Assembly: GCA_002773755.1 (NCBI GenBank)
Contig: PFAG01000018.1
Coordinates: forward strand, 1 to 16,633
DNA length: 16,633 nucleotides
Reading direction: 5' to 3'
Origin: Candidatus Colwellbacteria bacterium CG10_big_fil_rev_8_21_14_0_10_41_28
GTDB lineage: Bacteria > Patescibacteriota > Minisyncoccia > UBA6257 > Colwellbacteraceae
Shown here one piece after another: positions 1 through 6,845 of the stretch (position 1 is the first letter of the stretch; each line of letters begins with the position of its first letter). Below the pieces are notes generated by a model. It made no database searches. It had not been told where the DNA came from and worked only from the letters and a program-made list of their open reading frames with translations. The position numbers and the translations under genes were made by a program.

Positions 1-641
1 TTTTTCATAAACCTGTCTGAAAGCTTGACTGAGATATTAAAGTTGGCGATCTGACCCTCCTCCATCTTTGAGCTGATGAAATCCAAGAAATCTGGGTGTT
101 CTACTCCAATCATCCCCATATTAGCTCCGTGACGACCCTGCTGTTTAATTGTTCCAAAAGCAGCATCGTAAACCTTCAAAAAAGAGACTGGTCCAGAGGA
201 CACCCCCTTTGAAGTCTTTGTTACAGCCATCGTTGGCCTTAGTTTATCCAAGGCAAACCCCAACCCTGCCCCAGCTTGCTGTAATAAAGCAGCCTCTTTC
301 AAAGTTTGAAAAATCCCCTCCATCGAATCTGGAACGGGCATAACAATACAATTAGCAACCAATTTAGTATCAGAGCCTGCGTTGGTCATAGTTCTTCCCG
401 CAGGAGTGAACTCTTTGTTGGCCATAACATCGAAAAACTCCTTCTCGTGTTTCCTTATCTTACTAGCATCATTTGTGTAGTCCTTCTCAACAGCAGCGAT
501 AGCTTTAGCGACTCTGGAGATCATGTCTGCCGGAGTCTCTTGCTTCCCCTTTTCGTCGACTGATAGATAACGCTTCTTCATCATCTTCAAAGCATTATCA
601 GAATATGATTTGTTTATTGCTTCTCGCTGTTTCTTTGTCAT
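1..641 (-). CDS. nrdJ: Ribonucleotide reductase, class II (adenosylcobalamin-dependent), N-terminal part, cut by window edge
   Basis: This frame stays open from ATG at 641 to the left edge (213 complete codons), so the C-terminal part lies outside the window. The enzyme reduces ribonucleotides to deoxyribonucleotides in the cytoplasm. Family hallmarks are visible in order: ETPADMISRVAKAI (35-48), PAGRTMTNAGS (80-90), NCIVMPVPDSMEGIF (97-111) with Cys98 as the likely redox-active N-terminal cysteine, LLQQAGAGLGF (119-129), SGPVSFLKVYDAAFG (149-163) and KQQGRHGANMG (166-176). These match the B12-dependent NrdJ clade better than class I NrdA. The protein begins directly at the reductase N-terminal region, with no room for an ATP-cone domain. 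It lies 132 bp downstream of ftsZ, separated by a terminator, and has its own candidate promoter, so it is probably a separate transcript. A weak AGGGT element sits just before the ATG. Family assignment is firm; the B12 dependence comes from family resemblance and cannot be confirmed without the C-terminal half. Confidence 0.9.
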   Translation of the reverse strand, partial: MTKKQREAINKSYSDNALKMMKKRYLSVDEKGKQETPADMISRVAKAIAAVEKDYTNDASKIRKHEKEFFDVMANKEFTPAGRTMTNAGSDTKLVANCIVMPVPDSMEGIFQTLKEAALLQQAGAGLGFALDKLRPTMAVTKTSKGVSSGPVSFLKVYDAAFGTIKQQGRHGANMGMIGVEHPDFLDFISSKMEEGQIANFNISVKLSDRFMK

Positions 642-678
642 GACCCTATAAGTTAAATTTTATTTCTTTTGTATGTAT

Positions 679-706
679 ATTCTACTCGGTGCAACTCAGC
701 GAACAA
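679..706 (-). promoter_or_regulatory. Candidate promoter of nrdJ
   Basis: On the minus strand, TTGTTC (706-701) is followed after 16 bp by TAGAAT (684-679), and the nrdJ ATG lies 37 bp further on. The -10 hexamer is the same as the one proposed for lepB. It sits just after the ftsZ terminator, where a new promoter is expected. No NrdR box or cobalamin riboswitch is recognisable; the space is too short for the latter. The call is by eye only. Confidence 0.35.
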
Positions 707-719
707 ACTTTTTCTGTGG

Positions 720-748
720 ATAAAAAGAAAGAGGCCGCACTGGGCCTC
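720..748 (-). terminator. Rho-independent terminator of the lepB-ftsZ operon
   Basis: GAGGCC (731-736) and GGCCTC (743-748) form a perfect 6-bp GC-rich stem with a 6-base loop. On the minus strand the stem is followed by a T-rich run (TTTCTTTTTA, 730-721). It lies 25 bp past the ftsZ stop codon and before the nrdJ promoter candidate, exactly where the long minus-strand unit should end. Confidence 0.85.
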
Positions 749-773
749 AATCTAAAAACTTTTGTCCTGTCTC

Positions 774-2276
774 TTATCGCCTCTTTCTTTTCCTTAGAAA
801 AGCTGGGATCTCCCAAACATCTTCTTCCTCCCCCTCTGTCACTTCTTTCACTTCGCTCTTTTTCTTAGTCTTTGAATCTCTTTTTTTATCCTCCCTATCC
901 TCTTCGGAGGAACCAACCTCCACAACTGTATCATCTATCTCCGGCATGCTATCCATTCTATCTTCAGCTAATGTGAACAGGCCGAAACCATCTCTATCCC
1001 TACTTCCAAGTTGAGAGTTATTAAATCCGGTTGCTATAACAGTTACCTTAAGCTCGTTCTTGTTGAGCTTCCTGTCATAATATGCTCCAAAGATTATCTT
1101 GGCTGCTACATCAACGGTCTCTGTTATCATCCTAGCGACCTCGTTGATTTCACTCATCCTCATATCTCTGCCTCCTGAGACTATAAAGAGTACTCCCCTT
1201 GCCCCATCAACAGAGATCTCAAGCAGCGGAGAGTTGACCGCATCATTAACTGCCTTTACCGCCCTATCTTTTCCCTTAGCAACTCCGACTCCAACAACAG
1301 CCATTCCAGCATCCTTCATGACGGCTGAAACATCAGCGAAGTCAACATTCACTAATCCAGAAGAAGCGATTCCTTCAGCTATGTTAGTTACAGAGTTTTT
1401 CAGAACTTCATCTATTTTATCGAAAGCCTTAAGCACAGGTGTCTCATCGTCGATTATGTTAAATATCTTGTCGTTTGGGATAACAAGAAGTGTATCTACT
1501 TTATCCCTCAATCTCATAAGACCATCTTCAGCAATCTTCATCCTAGCGCTACCCTCAAAAGTAAATGGCTTTGTGACAACGGCTACAGTCAAAATTCCCA
1601 TATCTCTAGCTATCTCAGCTATTACTGGGGCGGCTCCCGTTCCAGTACCTCCCCCCATACCAGCTGTTATAAAAAGCATGTCCGCATCCTTAATAGCATT
1701 TTCTATGTCATCCCTGCTCTCCTCAGCAGACTGCTGACCGAGCTCTGGGTTCATTCCAGCCCCCATCCCCCTAGTTATCAATTTTCCTATATGGATCTTC
1801 TTTCTGGCTCCGCAGCTTTCTAAATCCTGAACATCCGTATTTACAGCAATAAACTCTACCCCTCTTAGTGGATCTTTACTCATCCTAGTTAAGGCATTTC
1901 CTCCTCCTCCTCCAACTCCAATAACCTTTATCCTTACTACAGATTTACCCTTACTTGTTCTAGGCTGACCCTTCTTCTTTCTCTTTGGAGCGTTTGCTGA
2001 TTTAGATACTACTTTCTTCTTAGCAATCTTTTTAACTGCGTCCTTCTTCTTAGGAGCAGCTTCCTTGATGCTGATTTTCTTTTTAGCAATCTTGGAGACA
2101 ACTTTCTTTGGTGTAGGGGGTTTAACAACCTCTTTTACTCTTTTAAGAGTAGGAGTCTTTGCGCTCTTCTTACTGGTAGTCTTCTTACTCTTTTTTAGAG
2201 CAACCTTCTTGAGATCCTTTTTAGGAGCTTTTGTTTTACTTGGCTTCTTTTCCTTTTTTATTGATTTCTTTGCCAT
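774..2276 (-). CDS. ftsZ: Cell division GTPase FtsZ with lysine-rich N-terminal extension
   Basis: FtsZ is the tubulin-like GTPase that polymerises into the cytokinetic ring at mid-cell. The core starts near residue 113, with VIGVGGGGGNAL (118-129), the tubulin signature GGGTGTG (208-214) and the catalytic T7 loop NVDFADV (310-316). An acidic/lysine linker (about 425-485) leads to the conserved C-terminal peptide EIPAFLRKRKRR, which binds FtsA. At 500 residues it is longer than the usual 350-400 because of residues 1-110, which hold 43 lysines plus Ala, Ser, Pro and Thr in KK-rich blocks resembling histone H1 tails. No in-frame ATG, GTG or TTG codon occurs between the first Met and the core, so the extension cannot be removed by choosing a later usual start. 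The gene lies 15 bp after ftsA, has no clear Shine-Dalgarno sequence, and is last in its operon. Identity is certain; the role of the tail is unknown. Confidence 0.98.
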   Translation of the reverse strand: MAKKSIKKEKKPSKTKAPKKDLKKVALKKSKKTTSKKSAKTPTLKRVKEVVKPPTPKKVVSKIAKKKISIKEAAPKKKDAVKKIAKKKVVSKSANAPKRKKKGQPRTSKGKSVVRIKVIGVGGGGGNALTRMSKDPLRGVEFIAVNTDVQDLESCGARKKIHIGKLITRGMGAGMNPELGQQSAEESRDDIENAIKDADMLFITAGMGGGTGTGAAPVIAEIARDMGILTVAVVTKPFTFEGSARMKIAEDGLMRLRDKVDTLLVIPNDKIFNIIDDETPVLKAFDKIDEVLKNSVTNIAEGIASSGLVNVDFADVSAVMKDAGMAVVGVGVAKGKDRAVKAVNDAVNSPLLEISVDGARGVLFIVSGGRDMRMSEINEVARMITETVDVAAKIIFGAYYDRKLNKNELKVTVIATGFNNSQLGSRDRDGFGLFTLAEDRMDSMPEIDDTVVEVGSSEEDREDKKRDSKTKKKSEVKEVTEGEEEDVWEIPAFLRKRKRR

Positions 2277-2291
2277 AAATATAGGTGTCCA

Positions 2292-3512
2292 TTAGGGTAA
2301 CAAATTTTTAACCATTTTGACCAGACTATTACCTGATACCCTCTTCTTTTTAAAGACTTCGTCACTCCATAGAGGTAGACCCAGAACACATGTATATTCC
2401 GGTGACTCAAGAAGCTCTTTAACTCCCTGATTGCCTGCTCGAAAGAGTGTTGGATCGGCAACGCCTATCTGAGTGGTCAGCCTAAGCTCTGCCTGAATCA
2501 AATCAGCTATGCCCGGCATCTTAGCACCTCCACCAACCACAACAACCCCTCCCGGTAAAGCTCTTTCCTTTTCTAAAGACCTGAGCTCCTTATTAACTAT
2601 CTCGCAGATCTCTGCAATGCGAGCCTCTATAACTTCGGCAATAAATTTCTTCGATGGCTTACCCTTAAGCTCAGGGTCAATTTTACTCAAATCCACTTTT
2701 TCTTTCCCTGGGACCTCTGATGAGACTGCATATCCATAATGGAGCTTGATCTTCTCAGCGATATCTACAGGTACTCGTAGGGCTAGGGCTAGATCATTAG
2801 TTATGTTTCCTGCACCGATCCTAAAGACTTTTGTGTGCAAAAGTTTATTTTCTTCATAAACCGATATTCCCGTAGAGCCGGCACCCATATCTATTAAAAC
2901 AACCCCCAACTCCTTTTGATTGTCTGTTAACACGGACTTAGAAGAAGAAAGTGGAGAAAAGATTATTCCAGAAACACTTCCGCCAGCAATATCAATACAT
3001 TTAGATAGATTCTTTATAGTCGGCTGAAAGGCATCGATCAGAAGAGAGATGACCTCAAGCCTCGTTCCAACCATACCTAATGGATCTTGAATGTCTCCCA
3101 CTCCATCTACAATGAACTCTCGATGAAGGGTGTGAAGGATGCTCCTGTTTGAAGGAAGACTAATAGCTCGAGAGTTTTCTATAACCCTATCAACATCATC
3201 CTTGTGGATCTCAGAACTAGCTCTTGAAACAGCAGTTGTTCCCCTCGAGACATGGACTCTTGCATCAACCCCACCAACATTAAAATAAATATTCTTAAGA
3301 GCTCCTTTAGAAACTTTCTCTATATCGTCAAAGATTGCATTGATAGAAGAGACTGCACCCTCCATATCAACCACAACCCCTTTTCTTATCCCCTTACTCT
3401 TTTTTGAAAATGAATGGAGTATTTTAACTTTTCCATCTCCAACAGGTTCGACAACAACACCACGAATTGTTTCTGAACCTATGTCTAAGCCTAAGATTTC
3501 TGATTGAGCCAT
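2292..3512 (-). CDS. ftsA: Cell division protein FtsA (membrane anchor of FtsZ)
   Basis: FtsA is an actin-fold ATPase that tethers FtsZ filaments to the inner face of the membrane and recruits later division proteins. The 406-residue length is normal. Visible are the phosphate-1 motif LDIGSETIRG (9-18), the FtsA-specific 1C/SHS2 region (about 85-170), phosphate-2 IDMGAGSTGI (207-216) and the adenosine motif GGVVVVGGGAKMPG (321-334). The C-terminus ends in SLVKMVKNLLP, a short amphipathic stretch fitting the usual membrane-targeting helix. The start ATG at 3512 lies inside the 3' end of ybeY (22-bp overlap), which suggests translational coupling. The gene directly precedes ftsZ, the classical pairing, and FtsZ here keeps the matching C-terminal peptide. 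No Shine-Dalgarno sequence is visible before the ATG. Confidence 0.96.
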   Translation of the reverse strand: MAQSEILGLDIGSETIRGVVVEPVGDGKVKILHSFSKKSKGIRKGVVVDMEGAVSSINAIFDDIEKVSKGALKNIYFNVGGVDARVHVSRGTTAVSRASSEIHKDDVDRVIENSRAISLPSNRSILHTLHREFIVDGVGDIQDPLGMVGTRLEVISLLIDAFQPTIKNLSKCIDIAGGSVSGIIFSPLSSSKSVLTDNQKELGVVLIDMGAGSTGISVYEENKLLHTKVFRIGAGNITNDLALALRVPVDIAEKIKLHYGYAVSSEVPGKEKVDLSKIDPELKGKPSKKFIAEVIEARIAEICEIVNKELRSLEKERALPGGVVVVGGGAKMPGIADLIQAELRLTTQIGVADPTLFRAGNQGVKELLESPEYTCVLGLPLWSDEVFKKKRVSGNSLVKMVKNLLP

Positions 3513-3907
3513 AAAATAATCGAATTTTCGAGTTTTTCCATACTTATCTTATCACTTTTCTTTTGGTGGTTAAAACCTAAGAGGTGTAATAAGCCATGGA
3601 CAAACGCGTAGTCAATATTATAAGGCTTATTTTCGATTTCGGGTGGATTGAGATATATCTCACCCAATCTTTTTGTTCCCACCTCAGGAAAATTATCCGG
3701 ATACTCCACAGCTATAACATCTGTTACCTTGTCTTTTCCCCTATACTCTCTATTTAACTTTCTCATACTCTTTCCATTTACTAAATAAACCTCAACTAAA
3801 TCAGAGTCTTCTAAATTATCCAGATATTTAAAAACCGCCTTTGCGGTTTTCTTAAGTGGTTTCACTAATTTATCAAATCTCTTGTCTAGAGAGCTAATCT
3901 CTACCAT
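3491..3907 (-). CDS. ybeY: Endoribonuclease YbeY (rRNA maturation factor, UPF0054)
   Basis: YbeY is a zinc-dependent endoribonuclease family involved in 16S rRNA 3'-end processing and ribosome quality control. The metal-binding signature is HGLLHLLGFNH (104-114), with His104, His108 and His114. The widely conserved GxDH ending reads GFNH, an Asp-to-Asn change next to the third histidine that leaves all three ligands in place. The upstream conserved block appears as LNREYRGKDKVTDVIAVEYP (51-70), where the common form is TDVLSFP; VIAVEYP is a divergent version. LGEIYLNP (81-88) is another family motif. Length (138 residues) is typical of the family. The start overlaps the yqeY stop in a TAATG junction and the end overlaps ftsA by 22 bp. 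rpsU, yqeY and ybeY are often found together in bacteria. Confidence 0.94.
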   Translation of the reverse strand: MVEISSLDKRFDKLVKPLKKTAKAVFKYLDNLEDSDLVEVYLVNGKSMRKLNREYRGKDKVTDVIAVEYPDNFPEVGTKRLGEIYLNPPEIENKPYNIDYAFVHGLLHLLGFNHQKKSDKISMEKLENSIILWLNQKS

Positions 3908-4347
3908 TAATTTTCTATACTCTCTTTAACTAACCTTGTAACTAGTGATGAGTCAGCCCTTCCAGAAGCTCTCTTCATAACAGCACCCATAACCTGCCCA
4001 AAATTATCCTTCCCCTCAGATTCCTCTTCTACAATTTTTCTAAGCTCTTCTTCGCTCATCTGTTCGGGAAGATACTCTTCTATTATTCCAAGCTCATCCT
4101 CCTCCCTTTGAGCAAGGTCTTCCCTACTATTCTCTCTATATATCTCTATAGACTCTTTTCTCTTTTTAGCCTCTCTTCTTAAGATGGCCTCTATATCCTC
4201 ATCAATTATTTCCTCTCCCTTGCTCCTTTTCTCTATCTCCTCATTCTGAATTACAGACAGAATCATTCTCAGGGTAGAGTTTTTTAACTCCTCCTTAGCC
4301 TTCAGGGCTTCTATCTGATCTGTCTTAATCTTTTTAAATAGTTCCAT
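3907..4347 (-). CDS. yqeY: GatB/YqeY domain protein (YqeY family)
   Basis: This is a stand-alone 146-residue YqeY-family protein, related to the C-terminal tRNA-binding domain of GatB, the amidotransferase subunit that helps make Gln- or Asn-tRNA. The exact role of the single-domain form is not settled. Diagnostic stretches are LKNSTLRMILSVIQNEEIEK (22-41), the charged helix ILRREAKKRKESIEIYRE (55-72), EYLPEQMSEEEL (91-102) and the C-terminal FGQVMGAVMKRASGRADSS (116-134). The protein is highly charged and helical, with no signal or membrane segment. It starts in a TAATG junction with the rpsU stop and ends in another TAATG with ybeY, so all three are likely translated by coupling. The rpsU-yqeY neighbourhood is common in bacteria, which supports the call. 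Confidence 0.94.
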   Translation of the reverse strand: MELFKKIKTDQIEALKAKEELKNSTLRMILSVIQNEEIEKRSKGEEIIDEDIEAILRREAKKRKESIEIYRENSREDLAQREEDELGIIEEYLPEQMSEEELRKIVEEESEGKDNFGQVMGAVMKRASGRADSSLVTRLVKESIEN

Positions 4348-4571
4348 TAGAACCTAAAGTTACCCATCTTACGGGCCTTTTCTACCTCCTTAGCCTTATT
4401 CTCTCTATTCAGAGCTGACTCGCGCCTCTTATTCTTATTAACATTCCTTTCTTTGTAGCGCCTTCTTTTAGACTCCTTAATAATCCCGCTTTGAACGAGC
4501 TTTTTGCTGAATCTGTATAGAAGTGAGTTTGAAGACTCTCCCTCTTTCTTTTTTAGATTAATATTTGCCAT
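4347..4571 (-). CDS. rpsU: 30S ribosomal protein S21
   Basis: This is a 74-residue, strongly basic protein of the S21 family, a small-subunit protein near the 3' end of 16S rRNA that helps translation initiation. The recognisable core is SLLYRFSKKLVQSGIIKESK (17-36), equivalent to the ALRRFKRSCEKAG helix of other S21 proteins. It is followed by the basic RRRYKERNVNKNKRR segment and a lysine/arginine-rich C-terminal helix. Its first 14 bases overlap the end of the HIT gene, and its stop forms TAATG with yqeY. The adjoining translation genes hisS, yqeY and ybeY fit. Sequence divergence from the E. coli protein is large, but length, basicity, motif order and context agree. Confidence 0.9.
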   Translation of the reverse strand: MANINLKKKEGESSNSLLYRFSKKLVQSGIIKESKRRRYKERNVNKNKRRESALNRENKAKEVEKARKMGNFRF

Positions 4572-4974
4572 TTCCCTGTATATCTTTAGCTATATCCTCC
4601 AAGGATTCATCCCCTGGAAAATTAACCACACTTTGGATAGATCCTCCTCCATCTCCTTCATACCTAGGTATTACGTGAATATGTAGATGATCTACCTCTT
4701 GGCCACTTAGTCTACCGTTATTATTTCCAATTGTAAAATGCTTCGTTTCCAGTGTTTCACTTAATAATAAGGCTACTTTCTTAACCGCATTATAGATTGG
4801 CCCAGCAAGATCATCGGGTAAATCGAGGATATTAGGAATGTGCTTTTTAGGAATAACCATTGTGTGCCCCTGTGTAGATGGGTTAATGTCCAAAAAGGCT
4901 AAAGTGTCTTCATTCTCATACACTTTGTATGAGTCAATCTCTCCTGATCCTATTTTACAAAACAGACAGTCCAT
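4558..4974 (-). CDS. HIT-family nucleotide hydrolase (histidine triad)
   Basis: This 138-residue protein belongs to the HIT superfamily, whose HINT/Fhit-like members hydrolyse nucleoside phosphoramidates or dinucleoside polyphosphates. The catalytic triad motif is HLHIHVIPR (96-104), with the second histidine of the motif as the expected nucleophile. Other family signatures are the N-terminal CLFCKIGSGEI (3-13), whose Cys3 and Cys6 often take part in zinc binding, LAFLDINPSTQGHTMVIPKKH (25-45) and IGNNNG (82-87). No signal peptide is present, so it should be cytoplasmic. It starts 2 bp after the hisS stop and overlaps rpsU by 14 bp. HIT proteins next to aminoacyl-tRNA synthetases could clear adenylate by-products, but that link is inferred. 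The physiological substrate cannot be read from the sequence. Confidence 0.93.
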   Translation of the reverse strand: MDCLFCKIGSGEIDSYKVYENEDTLAFLDINPSTQGHTMVIPKKHIPNILDLPDDLAGPIYNAVKKVALLLSETLETKHFTIGNNNGRLSGQEVDHLHIHVIPRYEGDGGGSIQSVVNFPGDESLEDIAKDIQGNGKY

Positions 4975-4976
4975 CT

Positions 4977-6302
4977 CTACTTAAGTCTCTTCTTCAGTTG
5001 TTTAATCAGTTTATTCCTTGGAACATCCTCTTGGGTTCCAGTCTTCATATTCCTCAAAATCACATTATCCTCATAGACCTCTTTCTGTCCCAAGATAATA
5101 GCAATCGAAGCCCCCACCTTATTAGCCTTCTCTAGCTGACTCGAAAGAGAAGTTTTTCCAAGATTACTCACAATATTTATATTAGCACCCCTCAATTCTT
5201 CAAGGAGTCCCATACTCTTCTTCTTAGCAAGCTGACCAACATGAACTAAGAAAGCTAGGTCTTTCTTTCTAGGCAAACCAAAATTGACATCCTTCTCGAG
5301 GACTGCCTCTATAACCCTATCCACCCCCATGGCGGCCCCAATTCCAGAAACTCCTTTCGATCCAAGAACATTTGCTAAATAATCATATCTTCCGCCAGCT
5401 ACTAAAGTTAATCCTGGTTCACTCTCTTCTCCAAGCTGATATATCTCAAACACAGTTCTGCTGTAATAGTCTAAACCTCTAACTAAATGAGGGGTTAATG
5501 TATATGGAACATTTAACTCTTCGAGATACTCGAGAACTTCTTTAAAGTGAGCCTTAGTTACGGAGGTAAGATTATCCAAGATTATAGGAGCATCATCTTT
5601 AATTGGTTGGCACTCCTTAACCTTACAATCGAGGACTCTTAGAGGATTGGTCTTCAGTCTTCTCTTACAATCAGGACAGATCTTCTTCTCATTTTTCTTA
5701 TAGTGATCTACCAACTTCTTTTTGTAGTTCTGCCTATCCGAATCAGATCCAATGCTATTTACCCCAACAACAATATTCTCGAGCTTCAAGCTCTCTAGCA
5801 TCTTATAGAATATGAGTATTACCTGAGCATCATATATCGGGTCACTTTCTCCGCCAACAATCTCTACCCCGATCTGATCAAACTGCCTAAACCTGCCAGC
5901 TTGAGGTCTTTCTTTCCTAAACATTGGGCCCCTGTAATAGAGCCTTCTTGGTTGAGGAAGTTTTCTCATTCCATTTTCCAGATAACTCCTCATAACAGAT
6001 GCCGTCATCTCTGGCCTTAGAACAAGCTTATTGCTTCCGCCACCCTTTATGGCATACATCTCCTTTTGAACAATATCTGTCTCGCTACCAACACTCCTAA
6101 CAAAAAGTTCCTCTTTTTCTAAAATAGGGGTTTCAATCTGCTCAAAGCCGTAGAACTCAAAAATGTCTCTACCAACCTTATACAGCTTTTCTTTTCTTAA
6201 AACACCTTCCGCAAAAACATCTCTCATTCCCTTAGGGACCTGAAGATCAAACTTCTTCTTCGAAGTTTTCTTTATTGCTTTAATAGTTTTTTTATCAGGC
6301 AT
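4977..6302 (-). CDS. hisS: Histidyl-tRNA synthetase
   Basis: This class II aminoacyl-tRNA synthetase charges tRNA-His. Catalytic signatures are all present: RPEMTASVMRSY (96-107), the motif 2 loop RGPMFRKERPQAGRFRQFDQ (124-143), the HisRS-specific LVRGLDYYSRTVFE (273-286), AGGRYDYL (302-309) and motif 3 GIGAAMGVDRV (320-330). An insertion between motif 2 and the HisA motif has Cys209, Cys212, Cys226 and Cys231 (CPDC, and DCKVKEC around NPLRVLD), a plausible zinc knuckle. The C-terminal 95 residues form the anticodon-binding domain. The core normally begins at VPKGMRD, here residue 22, so the annotated ATG gives a basic tail of about 18 residues (KKTIKAIKKTSKKK). The first 8 bp overlap the lepB 3' end, which fits coupled translation and argues for this start. 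Length (441) is normal. Confidence 0.97.
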   Translation of the reverse strand: MPDKKTIKAIKKTSKKKFDLQVPKGMRDVFAEGVLRKEKLYKVGRDIFEFYGFEQIETPILEKEELFVRSVGSETDIVQKEMYAIKGGGSNKLVLRPEMTASVMRSYLENGMRKLPQPRRLYYRGPMFRKERPQAGRFRQFDQIGVEIVGGESDPIYDAQVILIFYKMLESLKLENIVVGVNSIGSDSDRQNYKKKLVDHYKKNEKKICPDCKRRLKTNPLRVLDCKVKECQPIKDDAPIILDNLTSVTKAHFKEVLEYLEELNVPYTLTPHLVRGLDYYSRTVFEIYQLGEESEPGLTLVAGGRYDYLANVLGSKGVSGIGAAMGVDRVIEAVLEKDVNFGLPRKKDLAFLVHVGQLAKKKSMGLLEELRGANINIVSNLGKTSLSSQLEKANKVGASIAIILGQKEVYEDNVILRNMKTGTQEDVPRNKLIKQLKKRLK

Positions 6303-6825
6303 CAGCTAGTTTAAATAGTTCTATGTGGCCAAGTGGCCAAAAACGCAGCCTAACTGTACCAATTATGGCCTCTCTAGACAAAGGGCCCCAATCTCTAGAG
6401 TCAGAACTCCTCAATCTATTGTCTCCCATGACGTAGTAATGGTTGTCATCAAGCTCGGTCTTAAACTCTCCTCTAATGCCAGCACCAGAGGGGAGATAGT
6501 CCTCACCCACCTCAATCCCATCAATAAGAAGTTCGTCTCCCCTAATATCAACCGTCTCTCCCGGAAGACCGATTATCCTTTTTATATAAAATTCTTCTGG
6601 GTTGGCGGGATTCCTAAAAACAACAATCTCTCCTCTTACGGGTTCTCTAAAAAGATATGTCACCTCATCAACTACTAGATAATCTCCTGTATAGAATGTT
6701 GGCTCCATGCTAGCCCCCTGAACCATAAATGGTTGCGCAATAAAAGTATAAATAAGATAGATGGAAATAAGTGCAACTAGAAGCACTTCTAATACTTCTA
6801 GGAGGGAAAGAAAAAATTGCTTCAT
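6295..6825 (-). CDS. lepB: Signal peptidase I
   Basis: This membrane serine protease removes signal peptides from exported proteins. From ATG at 6825 the protein is 176 residues. It has one N-terminal membrane helix (about 11-31), the catalytic-serine box GASMEPTF (37-44, Ser39), the catalytic-lysine box YIKRIIGLPGE (80-90, Lys82) and the conserved YVMGDNRLRSSDSRDWG (131-147). The frame is open further upstream to 6945, but that part is the antisense of pth, lacks family similarity and would put 40 extra residues before the membrane helix; 6825 is therefore preferred. There is no Shine-Dalgarno sequence, and a good -10 box (TAGAAT) ends only 7 bp before the ATG, so the mRNA may be leaderless. 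It is the first gene of the eight-gene unit and overlaps hisS by 8 bp. One likely client is the GW-repeat protein of the neighbouring operon. Confidence 0.95.
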   Translation of the reverse strand: MKQFFLSLLEVLEVLLVALISIYLIYTFIAQPFMVQGASMEPTFYTGDYLVVDEVTYLFREPVRGEIVVFRNPANPEEFYIKRIIGLPGETVDIRGDELLIDGIEVGEDYLPSGAGIRGEFKTELDDNHYYVMGDNRLRSSDSRDWGPLSREAIIGTVRLRFWPLGHIELFKLADA

Positions 6826-6845
6826 CGGAGGTATTCTAATAAAAT
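6817..6845 (+). promoter_or_regulatory. Candidate promoter of pth (leaderless start predicted)
   Basis: On the plus strand, TTGCTT (6817-6822) and TAAAAT (6840-6845) are 17 bp apart, and the pth ATG at 6854 follows after 8 bp. The -35 box overlaps the lepB start codon (6823-6825 complement lies at once downstream). This promoter interleaves with the lepB promoter: the two -10 boxes are separated by a single base pair. The -35 match is only moderate. Confidence 0.45.

Noticed and set aside
149..563. Two small plus-strand open frames at the left end
   Set aside because: Both are antisense to the nrdJ reading frame, which matches a known family along its full visible length.
642..773. Cobalamin riboswitch ahead of nrdJ
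   Set aside because: Only 132 bp are available, part of it taken by the ftsZ terminator, and no B12-box-like conserved segment is visible.
1099..1737. 212-codon open frame on the plus strand inside ftsZ
   Set aside because: It is the antisense of the highly conserved FtsZ GTPase core, has a Ser/Leu/Ile-rich shadow composition and no family similarity.
1947..2276. Lysine-rich FtsZ N-terminus as a frameshift or a start-site error
   Set aside because: The frame is continuous, codon use matches the rest of the gene, and no ATG, GTG or TTG codon follows in frame before the core.
6827..6831. GGAGG as Shine-Dalgarno sequence of pth
   Set aside because: It is 22 bp before the ATG at 6854, too far; it would serve only a non-standard ATA or a distant TTG start, and may lie upstream of the transcript start.
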